DNA of 64,000 nucleotides. It comes from an uncultured Pelagibacteraceae bacterium (GTDB lineage Bacteria; Pseudomonadota; Alphaproteobacteria; Pelagibacterales; Pelagibacteraceae). Positions 17,597 through 26,106 of this stretch are shown here, piece after piece (positions within the stretch are counted from its first letter, which is position 1; each line of letters opens with the position of its first letter). Made by a program: the position numbers and the translations under genes. Where the stretch lies: positions 41,548-105,547 of the forward strand of contig CACPOD010000004.1 of NCBI GenBank assembly GCA_902635515.1. The letters are read 5' to 3'. Under the pieces are notes generated by a model. That model saw only the letters and a list, made by a program, of their open reading frames with translations, was not told where the DNA came from and did no database searches.

Positions 17597-18943
17597 TTAA
17601 TTCTTTTTACTTTTTGCGTAATTTGTAATTCCAGTTCTAAGTTTTTCAATAATTTCGTCAATGTGTTTTTTTTCACAAATAAACATTGGAGCAATAATTA
17701 AACAATCACCTGTAGCTTTGAAATTAACACCTGCTTCATAACAATGTTTGAAACAAGTAAATCCTGCTGCGCCTGGTTTTTTGTCCATAACAATATCTAT
17801 TCCACCCATCATTCCATATCCTCTGATGTTATCAACAACATCGATATCTTTTAGAGACATTAAACCTTCTTGGAAATATGGTGCTAAATTTTTAGCTCTA
17901 TTAAAGATATCATCCTTTTCAATAATATCCTGTACAGCTAAACCTGCAGCTACAGAAATTGGAATTCCAGAATAAGTATATCCATGAAATAGTTCTATAG
18001 TTCCTTTAGGAGCATTTTCTGCAATGGCATCATAAATATCTTCTTTGCACGCAACAACTCCCATCGGGCTTATACCGTTTGTAGTAGCCTTTGCCATTGT
18101 CATCATGTCTGGGGTTACTCCATACTCTTGTGATGCAAATGGAGATCCAGTTCTACCCCATCCTGTGATTACTTCATCAAAAATTAAAAGTATTCCGTGT
18201 TTGTCACAAATCTCTCTTAATCTTTGCAAATATCCTTTTGGTGGAACCAAAGTACCTGTTGATCCTGCAATAGGTTCTACAATACAAGCTGCAATATTCT
18301 CGGCTCCAAAGTTCATACAAATTCTTTCTAAATCTTCTGCTAACTCAACACCTGTTTCAGGTTGCCCACTTACAAATTTGTGTTCTGGTAAATGTGTATG
18401 TCTCATATGAACAACACCTGGCATTAAAACACTTGCAAAAGTTTTAACATTATTAACCATACCTCCAACAGAAGTCGCACCAATGTTCATTCCATGGTAA
18501 CCTCTCTCTCTACCAACAAATCTAAATCTTTGACTATCTCCTCTTGCTCTGTGATAAGCGATTGCAATTTTAATTGCAGTTTCAACAGCAGTTGAACCAC
18601 AAATAGTATAAAACATTCTATTAAGGTTTCCTGGAGTATGTTTTGAAATTCTAGTCGCTAATTCAAATGATCCACCAAATCCTTGTTGGAAAGGTTGACA
18701 ATAATCTAAAGTTTTTAATTGATTTGTTATTGCTTCAATAATTTCTTCTCTGCCATGCCCTAAAGGATTGCAAAATAATCCTGAGCTTGCATCAATTTGT
18801 GTTTGTCCTTGATGGTTTTTTAAATACACACCTTTAGCTTCAACAATTAATCTTGGATTTTCTTTAAAGTCTTTGTTAGATGTAAATGGCATCCAATGCT
18901 CATTTAAAGAATTTGGAATTGCTGTTTTGTTTTGTGTGCTCAT
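17597..18943 (-). CDS. Class III aminotransferase, probable taurine:pyruvate aminotransferase
   Basis: A 448-residue PLP enzyme. The Schiff-base lysine is K285 in MAKATTNG; the PLP-ring aspartate is D256 in IFDEVITGWGR; phosphate contacts lie in CGSTAVETAIK and in YHGMNIGATS. These are features of omega-amino-acid:pyruvate aminotransferases (beta-alanine, taurine, putrescine types). The taurine assignment rests on neighbours: tauABC is divergent 181 bases away and ald follows in the same operon, a pairing known from taurine-using bacteria. The product would be sulfoacetaldehyde plus alanine. Beta-alanine or GABA remain possible substrates. Confidence 0.75.
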   Translation of the reverse strand: MSTQNKTAIPNSLNEHWMPFTSNKDFKENPRLIVEAKGVYLKNHQGQTQIDASSGLFCNPLGHGREEIIEAITNQLKTLDYCQPFQQGFGGSFELATRISKHTPGNLNRMFYTICGSTAVETAIKIAIAYHRARGDSQRFRFVGRERGYHGMNIGATSVGGMVNNVKTFASVLMPGVVHMRHTHLPEHKFVSGQPETGVELAEDLERICMNFGAENIAACIVEPIAGSTGTLVPPKGYLQRLREICDKHGILLIFDEVITGWGRTGSPFASQEYGVTPDMMTMAKATTNGISPMGVVACKEDIYDAIAENAPKGTIELFHGYTYSGIPISVAAGLAVQDIIEKDDIFNRAKNLAPYFQEGLMSLKDIDVVDNIRGYGMMGGIDIVMDKKPGAAGFTCFKHCYEAGVNFKATGDCLIIAPMFICEKKHIDEIIEKLRTGITNYAKSKKN

Positions 18944-19124
18944 AAAAATTTCTTTCTAAAATATTTTAATTTTAATCTTAAATCCTCTTTAGACTAAAAT
19001 AAATGGATTAACTACCACATTATTGACACAACCAATGATTGTATAAACTTTCTTTTTTGTTTTACTTCGGAGACAATTTGAATTTAAATATCCAGAATTT
19101 AATTAATTAAACATAGGGGAATAA

Positions 19125-20066
19125 ATGAAAAAAATACTGAGTTTTATTCTAGGATCTATTTTTGCACTTAACCTATCAATTTCAGTTGCTAATTCAGCTG
19201 CAAATGAGGTTAGAGTTGCATACTTTCTAGAATGGCCAAGCCCAAATTTAGAAGACATGCAGAAAAAGAATTTTGCTAAAGCTCTTGGTGTTCCAGTTAA
19301 ATGGACAAATTTCACTAATGGTGGAGCAATGACTGATGCAATGTTAGCAGGAGATATTGATATTTCTTACTCACAAGGATTAGTACCTTTTATCAATGCC
19401 GTAAAATCTAATGCGCCTATCAAATTAGTTGATATTGCTATGGAATACGGAATGGGGGGAACTACTTGTGTTACATCTAATGCTTCTGGAATTACAAAAG
19501 CAAACGCTACTGAATTAGAAGGTAAAAAAGTTGCTGTTCCATTAGGAACAATGGCTGAATACGTTTTTGATGAAAGTATGAAAGTTGTTGGTGCTGACAG
19601 AGGTAAAATGGACATTATTCAAATGGACCCAGAAGAAGGTGCTGCTGCATTAGTAAGCGGTGATGTTGTAATGGCATGTTTATTTGGTGGTAACTCTATC
19701 AAAGCAGCAACTGCAGTTGGATCAAGACTTTTAACTGTAGATGAAGCTAGAGCAGCTGGTATCTTAGGTATAGATATTACATCTGTTACAGATAAATTCA
19801 TGAAAGAAAACCCAGGTATGTTAAGAACTTTCATCGAAGTAACTCATGAAGCTAATGCTAGATACAAAGCTGGTAAAGCTGATATGAATGCTATGGCGAA
19901 AGCTTCTGAAATGACAGTTGCGGATATGAAAGACACTTTAAGTGGTTTCAAATTCTTGACACCAGAAGAAACAAAAGCATCTATGGAAAGTGGTAATCTT
20001 GATGGTTTCCTAAAAGGTATGGGAACTCCAGGAGGAGCTGTAGATACAAGTTTCTTACCTTTATAA
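19125..20066 (+). CDS. tauA: Taurine ABC transporter substrate-binding protein
   Basis: A 313-residue periplasmic protein. Residues 1-25 are a signal peptide (…ANSA/ANEVRVAYF). The mature start 'VRVAYFLEWPSPNLEDMQKK', 'NGGAMTDAMLAGDIDISYSQ' and 'GKKVAVPLGTMAEYV' follow the TauA/SsuA/NMT1 family pattern. Codon use is cleaner and richer in GCT/GGT than in neighbouring genes, as expected for a highly expressed binding protein. A GGGG-type ribosome site stands before the ATG. It is followed by a strong terminator-like hairpin and then tauB. Taurine as substrate is supported by the divergent transaminase gene but other sulfonates are possible. Confidence 0.82.
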   Translation: MKKILSFILGSIFALNLSISVANSAANEVRVAYFLEWPSPNLEDMQKKNFAKALGVPVKWTNFTNGGAMTDAMLAGDIDISYSQGLVPFINAVKSNAPIKLVDIAMEYGMGGTTCVTSNASGITKANATELEGKKVAVPLGTMAEYVFDESMKVVGADRGKMDIIQMDPEEGAAALVSGDVVMACLFGGNSIKAATAVGSRLLTVDEARAAGILGIDITSVTDKFMKENPGMLRTFIEVTHEANARYKAGKADMNAMAKASEMTVADMKDTLSGFKFLTPEETKASMESGNLDGFLKGMGTPGGAVDTSFLPL

Positions 20067-20088
20067 TTTTAAGGGTTTAAAACTTTTT

Positions 20089-20127
20089 AAATAGGCACTG
20101 ATTTTATAATTGGTGCCTATTTTTTTT
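20089..20127 (+). terminator. Terminator-like stem-loop between tauA and tauB
   Basis: A perfect 10-base stem (AAATAGGCAC at 20089-20098 and GTGCCTATTT at 20113-20122) with a 14-base loop is followed directly by a T7 run, the layout of an intrinsic terminator. Because tauB begins 26 bases later on the same strand, it is best read as a partial terminator that makes tauA message exceed tauBC message. Confidence 0.85.
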
Positions 20128-20152
20128 ATAAAATTTCTAATATAAGGCACTT

Positions 20153-20950
20153 ATGAGTGATCTGATATCTCAAAATCTAAACATGATTTTTAAAACTCCA
20201 AAAGGAGAAACAGTTCACGCTTTAAAAGATGTAAGCTTTACTTTAAAAAAAGGAGAGTTGCTTACGGTTCTTGGTCCCTCTGGTTGTGGAAAAACAACTT
20301 TACTAAATATTACTGCTGGATTTTTAAGACCTACCTCAGGAAAAATAACACTAAATAATAACGAAATTGACGGACCTGGTGTTGAAAGAGGAATGGTTTT
20401 TCAACAAGGTGCTTTATTCGAATGGTTAACAGTAGCTGAAAATGTCAACTTCGGACTAAGAATGAAAAAAGAAGACCCTGAAGTTACAGCTAAGAAAGTT
20501 GATGAGTGGTTAGATATAGTTGGACTTAAAGGTTTTGGTAACACACCTACTTATCAATTATCCGGAGGTATGCAGCAAAGAGTTGCTCTTGCAAGATGTT
20601 TAATCAATGATCCAGATTTAATTTTAATGGATGAGCCATTAGGTGCGTTAGATGCATTAACAAGAGAAAAGATGCAGTCTCTAGTTTTAAAGATTTGGAA
20701 AGAAACTGGAAAAACTATTATCTTAATTACTCACTCTGTTGAAGAAGCATTATTACTTGGAGAAAGATTATATGTTATGGCTCCACGACCAGGGCGTATA
20801 CATAAAGAGTACAATCTACCATTTGCAGAAATGGGTCTTACTCAAGATTTAAGAGAAATTAAAAAAAATAAAGAATTTTCATCCACAAGAGAAGAAATTT
20901 TATCCATGATTTGGAATATGGAAGAAGAAATAATGGGGAAAGATAATTAA
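20153..20950 (+). CDS. tauB: Taurine ABC transporter ATP-binding protein
   Basis: A 265-residue ABC ATPase of the nitrate/sulfonate/taurine group. Walker A is GPSGCGKTT (41-49), the Q-loop lies in MVFQQGALFEWLTV, the signature is LSGGMQQRVA and Walker B is LILMDEPLGALD; the H-loop is ITHSVEEAL. It ends with a short C-terminal segment without a regulatory domain. Its stop overlaps the start of tauC by one base, so the two are coupled. It would energise uptake through TauC. Confidence 0.88.
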   Translation: MSDLISQNLNMIFKTPKGETVHALKDVSFTLKKGELLTVLGPSGCGKTTLLNITAGFLRPTSGKITLNNNEIDGPGVERGMVFQQGALFEWLTVAENVNFGLRMKKEDPEVTAKKVDEWLDIVGLKGFGNTPTYQLSGGMQQRVALARCLINDPDLILMDEPLGALDALTREKMQSLVLKIWKETGKTIILITHSVEEALLLGERLYVMAPRPGRIHKEYNLPFAEMGLTQDLREIKKNKEFSSTREEILSMIWNMEEEIMGKDN

Positions 20951-22875
20951 TGTTAACTCAATTTGTAACAATATTAATTATCGTATCTGTTATTGGCTGT
21001 ATTCTTTATGGAAGAAGATTAATTAGAACTGAAAAAGTTGATGCCGTATTTGGTAATCCAGAAAGAGCAAAAGGTGGAACCCACTGGGTAATAGTTGGAA
21101 CTAGTGCAATTCTCATGTTATGGCTTTATTATTCATGGGATATTGCGAAAGGCTTTTATCCAAAATCAGCAAATGAATTATGTCAAGTTGCTAAAATTAA
21201 CGAGTCATTATTAGGTTTAAAATATCAATTTCCTATTGAAGAAAGAGAATTCAAAAGTACATCAATTATCAAAATCGAAAATAAAAACCTTAAAAAAATT
21301 GCTAATGAAATAAATGGATCTCCAGATTTAAATGATCAGCAAAAAACAATTCTGGTAAGCTATATAGATAGAACTTCAAAATTAATTCCTTTCTTAACTA
21401 GTGAAGAGTTAATGGAAATGGAAACTAAAATTAAAATCAAAGAAATGACAGAAGAAATAAAACTTCTAAGTTTAAATTTCCAAAAGAAAGATTATCCTTT
21501 TGAGACAGATGCTGAAAAAAATGAAAGACAAAAACTTATTGATGAACAGGGTGGATGGGGAATAACAACAATAGATTCTGGGAGTGGTTCTATAGAAAAT
21601 ACCATAGAAATCCCTACTGCACCACAAACTAATAGAGGTTTAAAATTTGCTGCAGCTGCGGCTGAACTAAAAATTATTGATGATAAATTTTTTAAACTAA
21701 GAAATCATAATCCACAGTTTAAAAATGCAATTAAACTACTTAAAGATGACATTAAAGCTTACAGAAAAGGTTTAGAAGATAATCAAGAAATTGCATCTGA
21801 TTATGCAAAAAACGTTGTTAAAATTGCTAGGAGAATAGAATTTGCAAGTATCTATCCCCCTAATGCATTAAATGAAATGCAAGAGGCAATAATTGAGTTT
21901 GATGAATTGCAAAATAAAGAGCAAGGCGGATTAAGGTTAATTGATATCCTTTTATTCCCAGCTGGAACAATAGTTGCAAGTGGACCTACGTGTTCTGAGC
22001 AAGGATCAGGTAGATGGCTACCAAAACCATCAGATACTTTTAATAAATTCATCCTAATGTCAAAACCAAGTGTTGGGTACAAAAATATTCCTCTTCTATG
22101 GATTGAGATGGTTGATGTTAGTAAAATGATAGGATTTATTTTACCAGATTGGATTGCAGATATATTGCCTGGTGAATATCCGGTCCATACTAAAGATGGA
22201 ATTGTAAAAGAAAATTTTAAAAGCAATGTATTAAAAGTTGTTACAGGTGACTTTAAATTATTTAAAGTACCGGTCCCATACGGACATATTTGGGATTCTT
22301 TTTTAAGAGTATTTTTAGGATTAATTTTTGGTATAATAATTGGTGTACCTTTAGGACTGTTTATGGGCCTAAACAGATTTGCAAAAGGTTTTTTCGATCC
22401 ATTAATTGAACTTTACAGACCTGTTCCTCCTCTTGCATGGGCACCTTTGATTATTTCTGTACTTGGAATTGATAACTCAGGAAAAGTATTTTTATTATTT
22501 ATGGTTTCGTTATCGATAATGATTATTTCTGCTAGAGCTGGTGCTTCAGGAACACAACTATCAAAAATCCATGCAGCTCACTCATTAGGAGCTACTAAAA
22601 AACAAATTTTAAGACATGTAATTTTCCCAAATTCACTTCCTGAAATTCTTACAGGAATTAGAGTTGCTGTTGGTATGTGTTGGGGAACGCTTGTTGCTGC
22701 AGAGTTTTTAGCGGGTACAACCGGTATTGGTTTTGTTGAAAACGTTGCTAAAAAGTATTTCCAATATGAAGTAATTTGGATAACGATATTTATTATGGGT
22801 CTACTTGGTCTTTTATTTGATATTACATTAAGAAAAATAATAGATAAAACTATTCCTTGGCGTGGAAAAGGTTGA
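20950..22875 (+). CDS. tauC: Taurine ABC transporter permease with large extra N-terminal/periplasmic region
   Basis: A 641-residue protein whose last 205 residues (about 435-640) are a complete TauC/SsuC permease: five helices, the EAA loop 'IHAAHSLGATKKQILRHVIF' and 'RPVPPLAWAPLIISVLGI'. The usual family length is near 260-280. Ahead of it lie two membrane helices (residues 3-20 and 47-65) and then about 350 residues that are hydrophilic and largely helical (for example 'LPFLTSEELMEMETKIKIKE'-like stretches), probably in the periplasm. The open frame is continuous with no sign of a frameshift, so the extension is part of the gene. Its role is unknown; it might dock the binding protein. The gene overlaps tauB by one base and the next gene by one base. 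Confidence 0.8.
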   Translation: MLTQFVTILIIVSVIGCILYGRRLIRTEKVDAVFGNPERAKGGTHWVIVGTSAILMLWLYYSWDIAKGFYPKSANELCQVAKINESLLGLKYQFPIEEREFKSTSIIKIENKNLKKIANEINGSPDLNDQQKTILVSYIDRTSKLIPFLTSEELMEMETKIKIKEMTEEIKLLSLNFQKKDYPFETDAEKNERQKLIDEQGGWGITTIDSGSGSIENTIEIPTAPQTNRGLKFAAAAAELKIIDDKFFKLRNHNPQFKNAIKLLKDDIKAYRKGLEDNQEIASDYAKNVVKIARRIEFASIYPPNALNEMQEAIIEFDELQNKEQGGLRLIDILLFPAGTIVASGPTCSEQGSGRWLPKPSDTFNKFILMSKPSVGYKNIPLLWIEMVDVSKMIGFILPDWIADILPGEYPVHTKDGIVKENFKSNVLKVVTGDFKLFKVPVPYGHIWDSFLRVFLGLIFGIIIGVPLGLFMGLNRFAKGFFDPLIELYRPVPPLAWAPLIISVLGIDNSGKVFLLFMVSLSIMIISARAGASGTQLSKIHAAHSLGATKKQILRHVIFPNSLPEILTGIRVAVGMCWGTLVAAEFLAGTTGIGFVENVAKKYFQYEVIWITIFIMGLLGLLFDITLRKIIDKTIPWRGKG

Positions 22876-23837
22876 TGAGCTTTAGAAATATATTAAATCT
22901 TTTTAAATTTCCTGTAGACATAATATTGTCAATTTTAATAATTCCAGCTTCTTATTTGATGCTTTTTTTTAGATTTATAGGAGGTCATAAATTAAAAATT
23001 AGCAAGAATATCTTAAAAAAAATTGGAGTTTTCCCTATAACTAAAAACTATTATGAGCCAATTTTTGATTTTGATAATCTAAAAAATGACCTAAGTTACA
23101 AAAGAAATTTGCCAGGTATTGATTTTAATATTGAATATCAAATTAAATTTTTAAAAAATTTAAATTATTTCAATGAACTAAAAGAACTAAATCTCTCAAT
23201 ATTAAGTCCAAAATATAACTTTAATATTAATAATAATTTTTTTGAAGCTGGAGATGCAGAAATTTATTATTCAATAATCAGACATTTTAAGCCAAAAAAA
23301 ATTGTTGAAGTAGGATCTGGTCACTCATCCCTAATTGCTTTAGAGGCGATTGATAAAAATTTAAATAAAGATAATGTCAAATCTGAACTTCTATGTATTG
23401 AGCCATATGAAAATAAATGGTTAGAAAAAAATGGTGTAAAAGTCATCAGAGAAAAAATTGAGGATATAGATGAAGAATTAATTTTAAAACTTGATAAGAA
23501 TGACATTTTATTTATTGACAGCTCACATGTAATCAAGCCCCAAGGAGACATTTTAAAAATTTTTTTAGAGATATTTCCTAGGCTGAAAAAAGGTGTAATT
23601 ATACATATTCATGATATTTTCAGCCCAAGAGATTATCCATCAAAATGGCTAAAAGAAGAAAATCGATTTTATAATGAACAATATTTATTAGAATCTATTA
23701 TGGATCATTCAAAAAGATACAAAATATTACTTTCATTGAATTATCTTAAAAATGATTATTATGTAGATATAAAAAATAACTGTCCTTATCTAAATGAAAA
23801 TTCTCAACCTAGCTCAATATATTTAGAAGTAATTTAA
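22875..23837 (+). CDS. Class I SAM-dependent methyltransferase-like protein
   Basis: A 320-residue protein, starting at the ATG that overlaps the tauC stop (TGATG); a start at 22857 would lie within tauC. After a short hydrophobic N-terminal helix the Rossmann core shows motif I KIVEVGSGHSSLIALEAI, a motif II acid in LLCIEPYENKW, and NDILFIDSSHVIKPQGD as motif IV, the layout of Methyltransf_24-type enzymes. 'HIHDIFSPRDYP' follows. The substrate is unknown. Coupling to tauC and to the next dehydrogenase gene suggests one transcript, but a role in sulfonate metabolism is not evident; such proteins are often found in glycan clusters. Confidence 0.7.
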   Translation: MSFRNILNLFKFPVDIILSILIIPASYLMLFFRFIGGHKLKISKNILKKIGVFPITKNYYEPIFDFDNLKNDLSYKRNLPGIDFNIEYQIKFLKNLNYFNELKELNLSILSPKYNFNINNNFFEAGDAEIYYSIIRHFKPKKIVEVGSGHSSLIALEAIDKNLNKDNVKSELLCIEPYENKWLEKNGVKVIREKIEDIDEELILKLDKNDILFIDSSHVIKPQGDILKIFLEIFPRLKKGVIIHIHDIFSPRDYPSKWLKEENRFYNEQYLLESIMDHSKRYKILLSLNYLKNDYYVDIKNNCPYLNENSQPSSIYLEVI

Positions 23838-24841
23838 TGAAAAAAAAAGAAATTAAAAAAAAAATTATAATTATTTTTAAAAAATTTGGTCTAAGCAAAG
23901 ATCATGCTTTAATTTCTGCTAATGCATTAATTAATGCAGAATTAGTAGGTGCTTACGGACATGGTTTATCAAGACTTAAAATGTATTGTGATCGAATTTC
24001 TAAAAAAGTAATTAATCCAAACCCAAAAATTAAAATTAAAAAAATTTCTTCTTCTATTTCTCGTATTGATGCAAATAATAGTATTGGTTTTGTTGCTGCT
24101 GATCTAGGAATTAAAACTGCAATTAAACATGCACAAAAAACTGGAATAGGAATGGTGGCTGTTAAAAATAGTGGTCACTATGGTTTATCAGGCTATTACG
24201 CTGAACAAGCAGTAAAGAAAAATTTAATCACAATGATATATACAAATGCTCCCCCTGCAGTTGCTCCACATGGTGCATTAAAAACTTTATTTGGAACTAA
24301 TCCAATTTGTTTTGGGTCTCCTACTGGTTCTAAAATTCCTTTTATTTTAGATACATCTATTTCAATGATTAATAGAGGAAAAATTAGAGTTGCAGCAAGA
24401 AACAATCAATCAATTCCTGCGGGAGTTGCTTTAGATAAATTTGGTAAACCAACTACAGATGCTAAAAAAGCATTAGCAGGAGTTCAATTACCAATTGCAG
24501 GTTTTAGAGGATCGGGACTTGCTTGGATGGTAGATATTTTAAGTGGAGTTTTAACAGGAGGAAATCACGCAGGAAGAGTTAAGGATCCATTTGATGATTT
24601 TTCAGGTCCACAAAATATTGGACATTTATTTATTACTTTTAAAGCAAATTTATTTCAAAAAAATTATAACCAACGAATTAAAGATAATATTAAAACAATA
24701 AAAAAACTTCCTAAGATAAAAGGTGTTAAGGAAATAATGTATCCAGGACAAAATAAATTTAACCGGTATAAAAATAACTCAAAAAAAGAAATTTCTATAC
24801 CGGATATAATAAAGAAAGATTTGGAAACCTTAATAAGTTAA
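23837..24841 (+). CDS. Ldh2-family (malate/L-lactate/sulfolactate dehydrogenase type) oxidoreductase
   Basis: A 334-residue NAD(P)-dependent 2-hydroxyacid dehydrogenase of the family that includes malate, ureidoglycolate and (R)-sulfolactate dehydrogenases. Diagnostic blocks are 'VKNSGHYGLSGYYAEQA' (catalytic histidine), 'HGALKTLFGTNPICFGSP' and 'GFRGSGLAWMVDILSGVLTG'. It begins at an ATG sharing a base with the previous stop (TAATG). Its place at the end of the taurine-transporter operon makes a sulfonate substrate such as sulfolactate an attractive idea, but the family is broad and the sequence alone does not settle it. Its 3' end overlaps the next, opposite gene by 12 bases. Confidence 0.78.
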   Translation: MKKKEIKKKIIIIFKKFGLSKDHALISANALINAELVGAYGHGLSRLKMYCDRISKKVINPNPKIKIKKISSSISRIDANNSIGFVAADLGIKTAIKHAQKTGIGMVAVKNSGHYGLSGYYAEQAVKKNLITMIYTNAPPAVAPHGALKTLFGTNPICFGSPTGSKIPFILDTSISMINRGKIRVAARNNQSIPAGVALDKFGKPTTDAKKALAGVQLPIAGFRGSGLAWMVDILSGVLTGGNHAGRVKDPFDDFSGPQNIGHLFITFKANLFQKNYNQRIKDNIKTIKKLPKIKGVKEIMYPGQNKFNRYKNNSKKEISIPDIIKKDLETLIS

Positions 24842-25027
24842 CATCGTTAGAGCACCCAAAGAAACGATAACAGATGATAAAATTATTGTTCGTTTAACTT
24901 TTTCCTTCTTCTTTTCTTCTAGAAGTCTTTGCTTTAGAACATCCACGTTAACTCTTTTTGGAGTTTCGACATATTGAGAGGGGGTCTCTACAATCTCGGA
25001 TGTTCTATGTAAGCTTTCTGTACTCAT
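24830..25027 (-). CDS. Small tail-anchored membrane protein (65 residues), unknown
   Basis: Like the protein at 13057-13254 it has 65 residues, a hydrophilic charged head and one hydrophobic C-terminal helix (about 47-65). The pre-helix stretch 'VNVDVLKQRLLEEKKKEKVK' is similar in pattern to the other protein (VN, spaced leucines, a lysine run). It is divergent from the tandem winged-helix regulator gene, 116 bases away. No signal peptide. Function unknown. Confidence 0.65.
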   Translation of the reverse strand: MSTESLHRTSEIVETPSQYVETPKRVNVDVLKQRLLEEKKKEKVKRTIILSSVIVSLGALTMLTY

Positions 25028-25143
25028 ATTTGTTTTATACTGTTTATTTTAATCATTATTAGTTTATTTATTACATACTAGGGTTGTCCAAAATGGGTTG
25101 ACTCTAATTTAGCTTTTGTTCATATTGGGTTTTTTTAAAAGAT

Positions 25144-26106
25144 ATGAACGCTTTACCAAGTATTTCCGAGCATATAGATCAGAATACAATCAATAAAGTA
25201 ATTGAAGATAATTTTGCCGCACTGGCACCCTCTTTTTACACTCTAGCCAGCAATTGGTTTGTAAGAGCCTACGATCATTACAAAGACATAGATAAGTTCG
25301 TCATCATTATATATTTGATAAATCAAGACCTTATATATTTCAGACAAAATATGATCAAAATTGATTACGACACATTTTATAAGGATAAATCAATCGAAAT
25401 TAAAAAGATTAATATTTCAGACATCTCAAAAGATCTTGGTATTCCTAAAGAGAGTGTTAGGAGAAAAGTCTTAGAATTAGAAAAAAGTGGAACAATTAAA
25501 AGATCTGGTAAAAAAATATTTATTGTAAGAGATACGCTTTACTCTGTTAGAGCAACTAATACGCTGACAGAGCTAGCAACTATATTACATGAATTTAATA
25601 AAATTTTAAAAAAAGAAAAATTAGCAACTGAAGTTTATTCAGTTAATGAAATAATATCTGCAATGAAAGAAAATTTCTCTTACTGCTGGTATCAGTTTAA
25701 TAAATTCTGGTTTATTTATATTGGTCGATGGAGAGAAGAATTGAAAGATTTAGAAGTTTTTGCAATTGGTATGGTTGTACTTATCAATGCAATTAAAAAT
25801 ACAAAATTTAATCCAAAAAAATCAGATATTAATACATATCGAAAAGAAATTATGGGATCAGATAAAAGGGGGGTTAATGCTATGTCTATTGCTGACATTA
25901 CTGGTATACCAAGACCCACTGTTGTTAGAAAGTTAAAACATTTAATTGATAGTAAATTTCTTATTATAAATGAAAAGAAATTAATTTCATATAACGAAGA
26001 ATATACAAGAAGAAAAAAAACAGATAAACTGTTAAAGGCAAATGTGCTTAGCTTAAGCTATTTTATTTATAAAGTTTTTAATCAAATAAGAATAATTAAT
26101 CCTTAA
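25144..26106 (+). CDS. Transcriptional regulator with two winged-helix domains (internal duplication)
   Basis: A 320-residue protein built of two similar halves. Each half begins with a helical segment (residues 22-61 and 175-216: 'DNFAALAPSFYTL...' and 'ENFSYCWYQFNKF...', both ending in a hydrophobic run with LIN) and continues to a winged helix: residues 90-128 ('ISDISKDLGIPKESVRRKVL') and 247-284 ('SIADITGIPRPTVVRKLKHL'). Each recognition-helix region has the pattern GIPxxxVxRKxxxL. It is probably a DNA-binding regulator acting as a one-chain pseudo-dimer. No effector domain of a known family is recognised. Neighbours are a tail-anchored small protein (divergent) and a BASS transporter (convergent); neither fixes its target. 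Confidence 0.7.
   Translation: MNALPSISEHIDQNTINKVIEDNFAALAPSFYTLASNWFVRAYDHYKDIDKFVIIIYLINQDLIYFRQNMIKIDYDTFYKDKSIEIKKINISDISKDLGIPKESVRRKVLELEKSGTIKRSGKKIFIVRDTLYSVRATNTLTELATILHEFNKILKKEKLATEVYSVNEIISAMKENFSYCWYQFNKFWFIYIGRWREELKDLEVFAIGMVVLINAIKNTKFNPKKSDINTYRKEIMGSDKRGVNAMSIADITGIPRPTVVRKLKHLIDSKFLIINEKKLISYNEEYTRRKKTDKLLKANVLSLSYFIYKVFNQIRIINP

Noticed and set aside
18045..18410. A 121-residue reading frame opposite the aminotransferase gene
   Set aside because: It is the antisense shadow of a well-supported gene, with no family match and no ribosome site. Other long antisense frames (21852-22226, 26434-26823) were rejected on the same ground.
19023..19047. TTGACA followed by TATAAA upstream of tauA as a promoter
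   Set aside because: The spacer is only 13 bases, too short for a normal sigma-70 promoter. A real promoter is probably nearby but cannot be placed.
25081..25130. Repeats of GGGTTG upstream of the tandem winged-helix gene as operators
   Set aside because: Two exact six-base copies and one partial copy at uneven spacing are too short to separate from chance.
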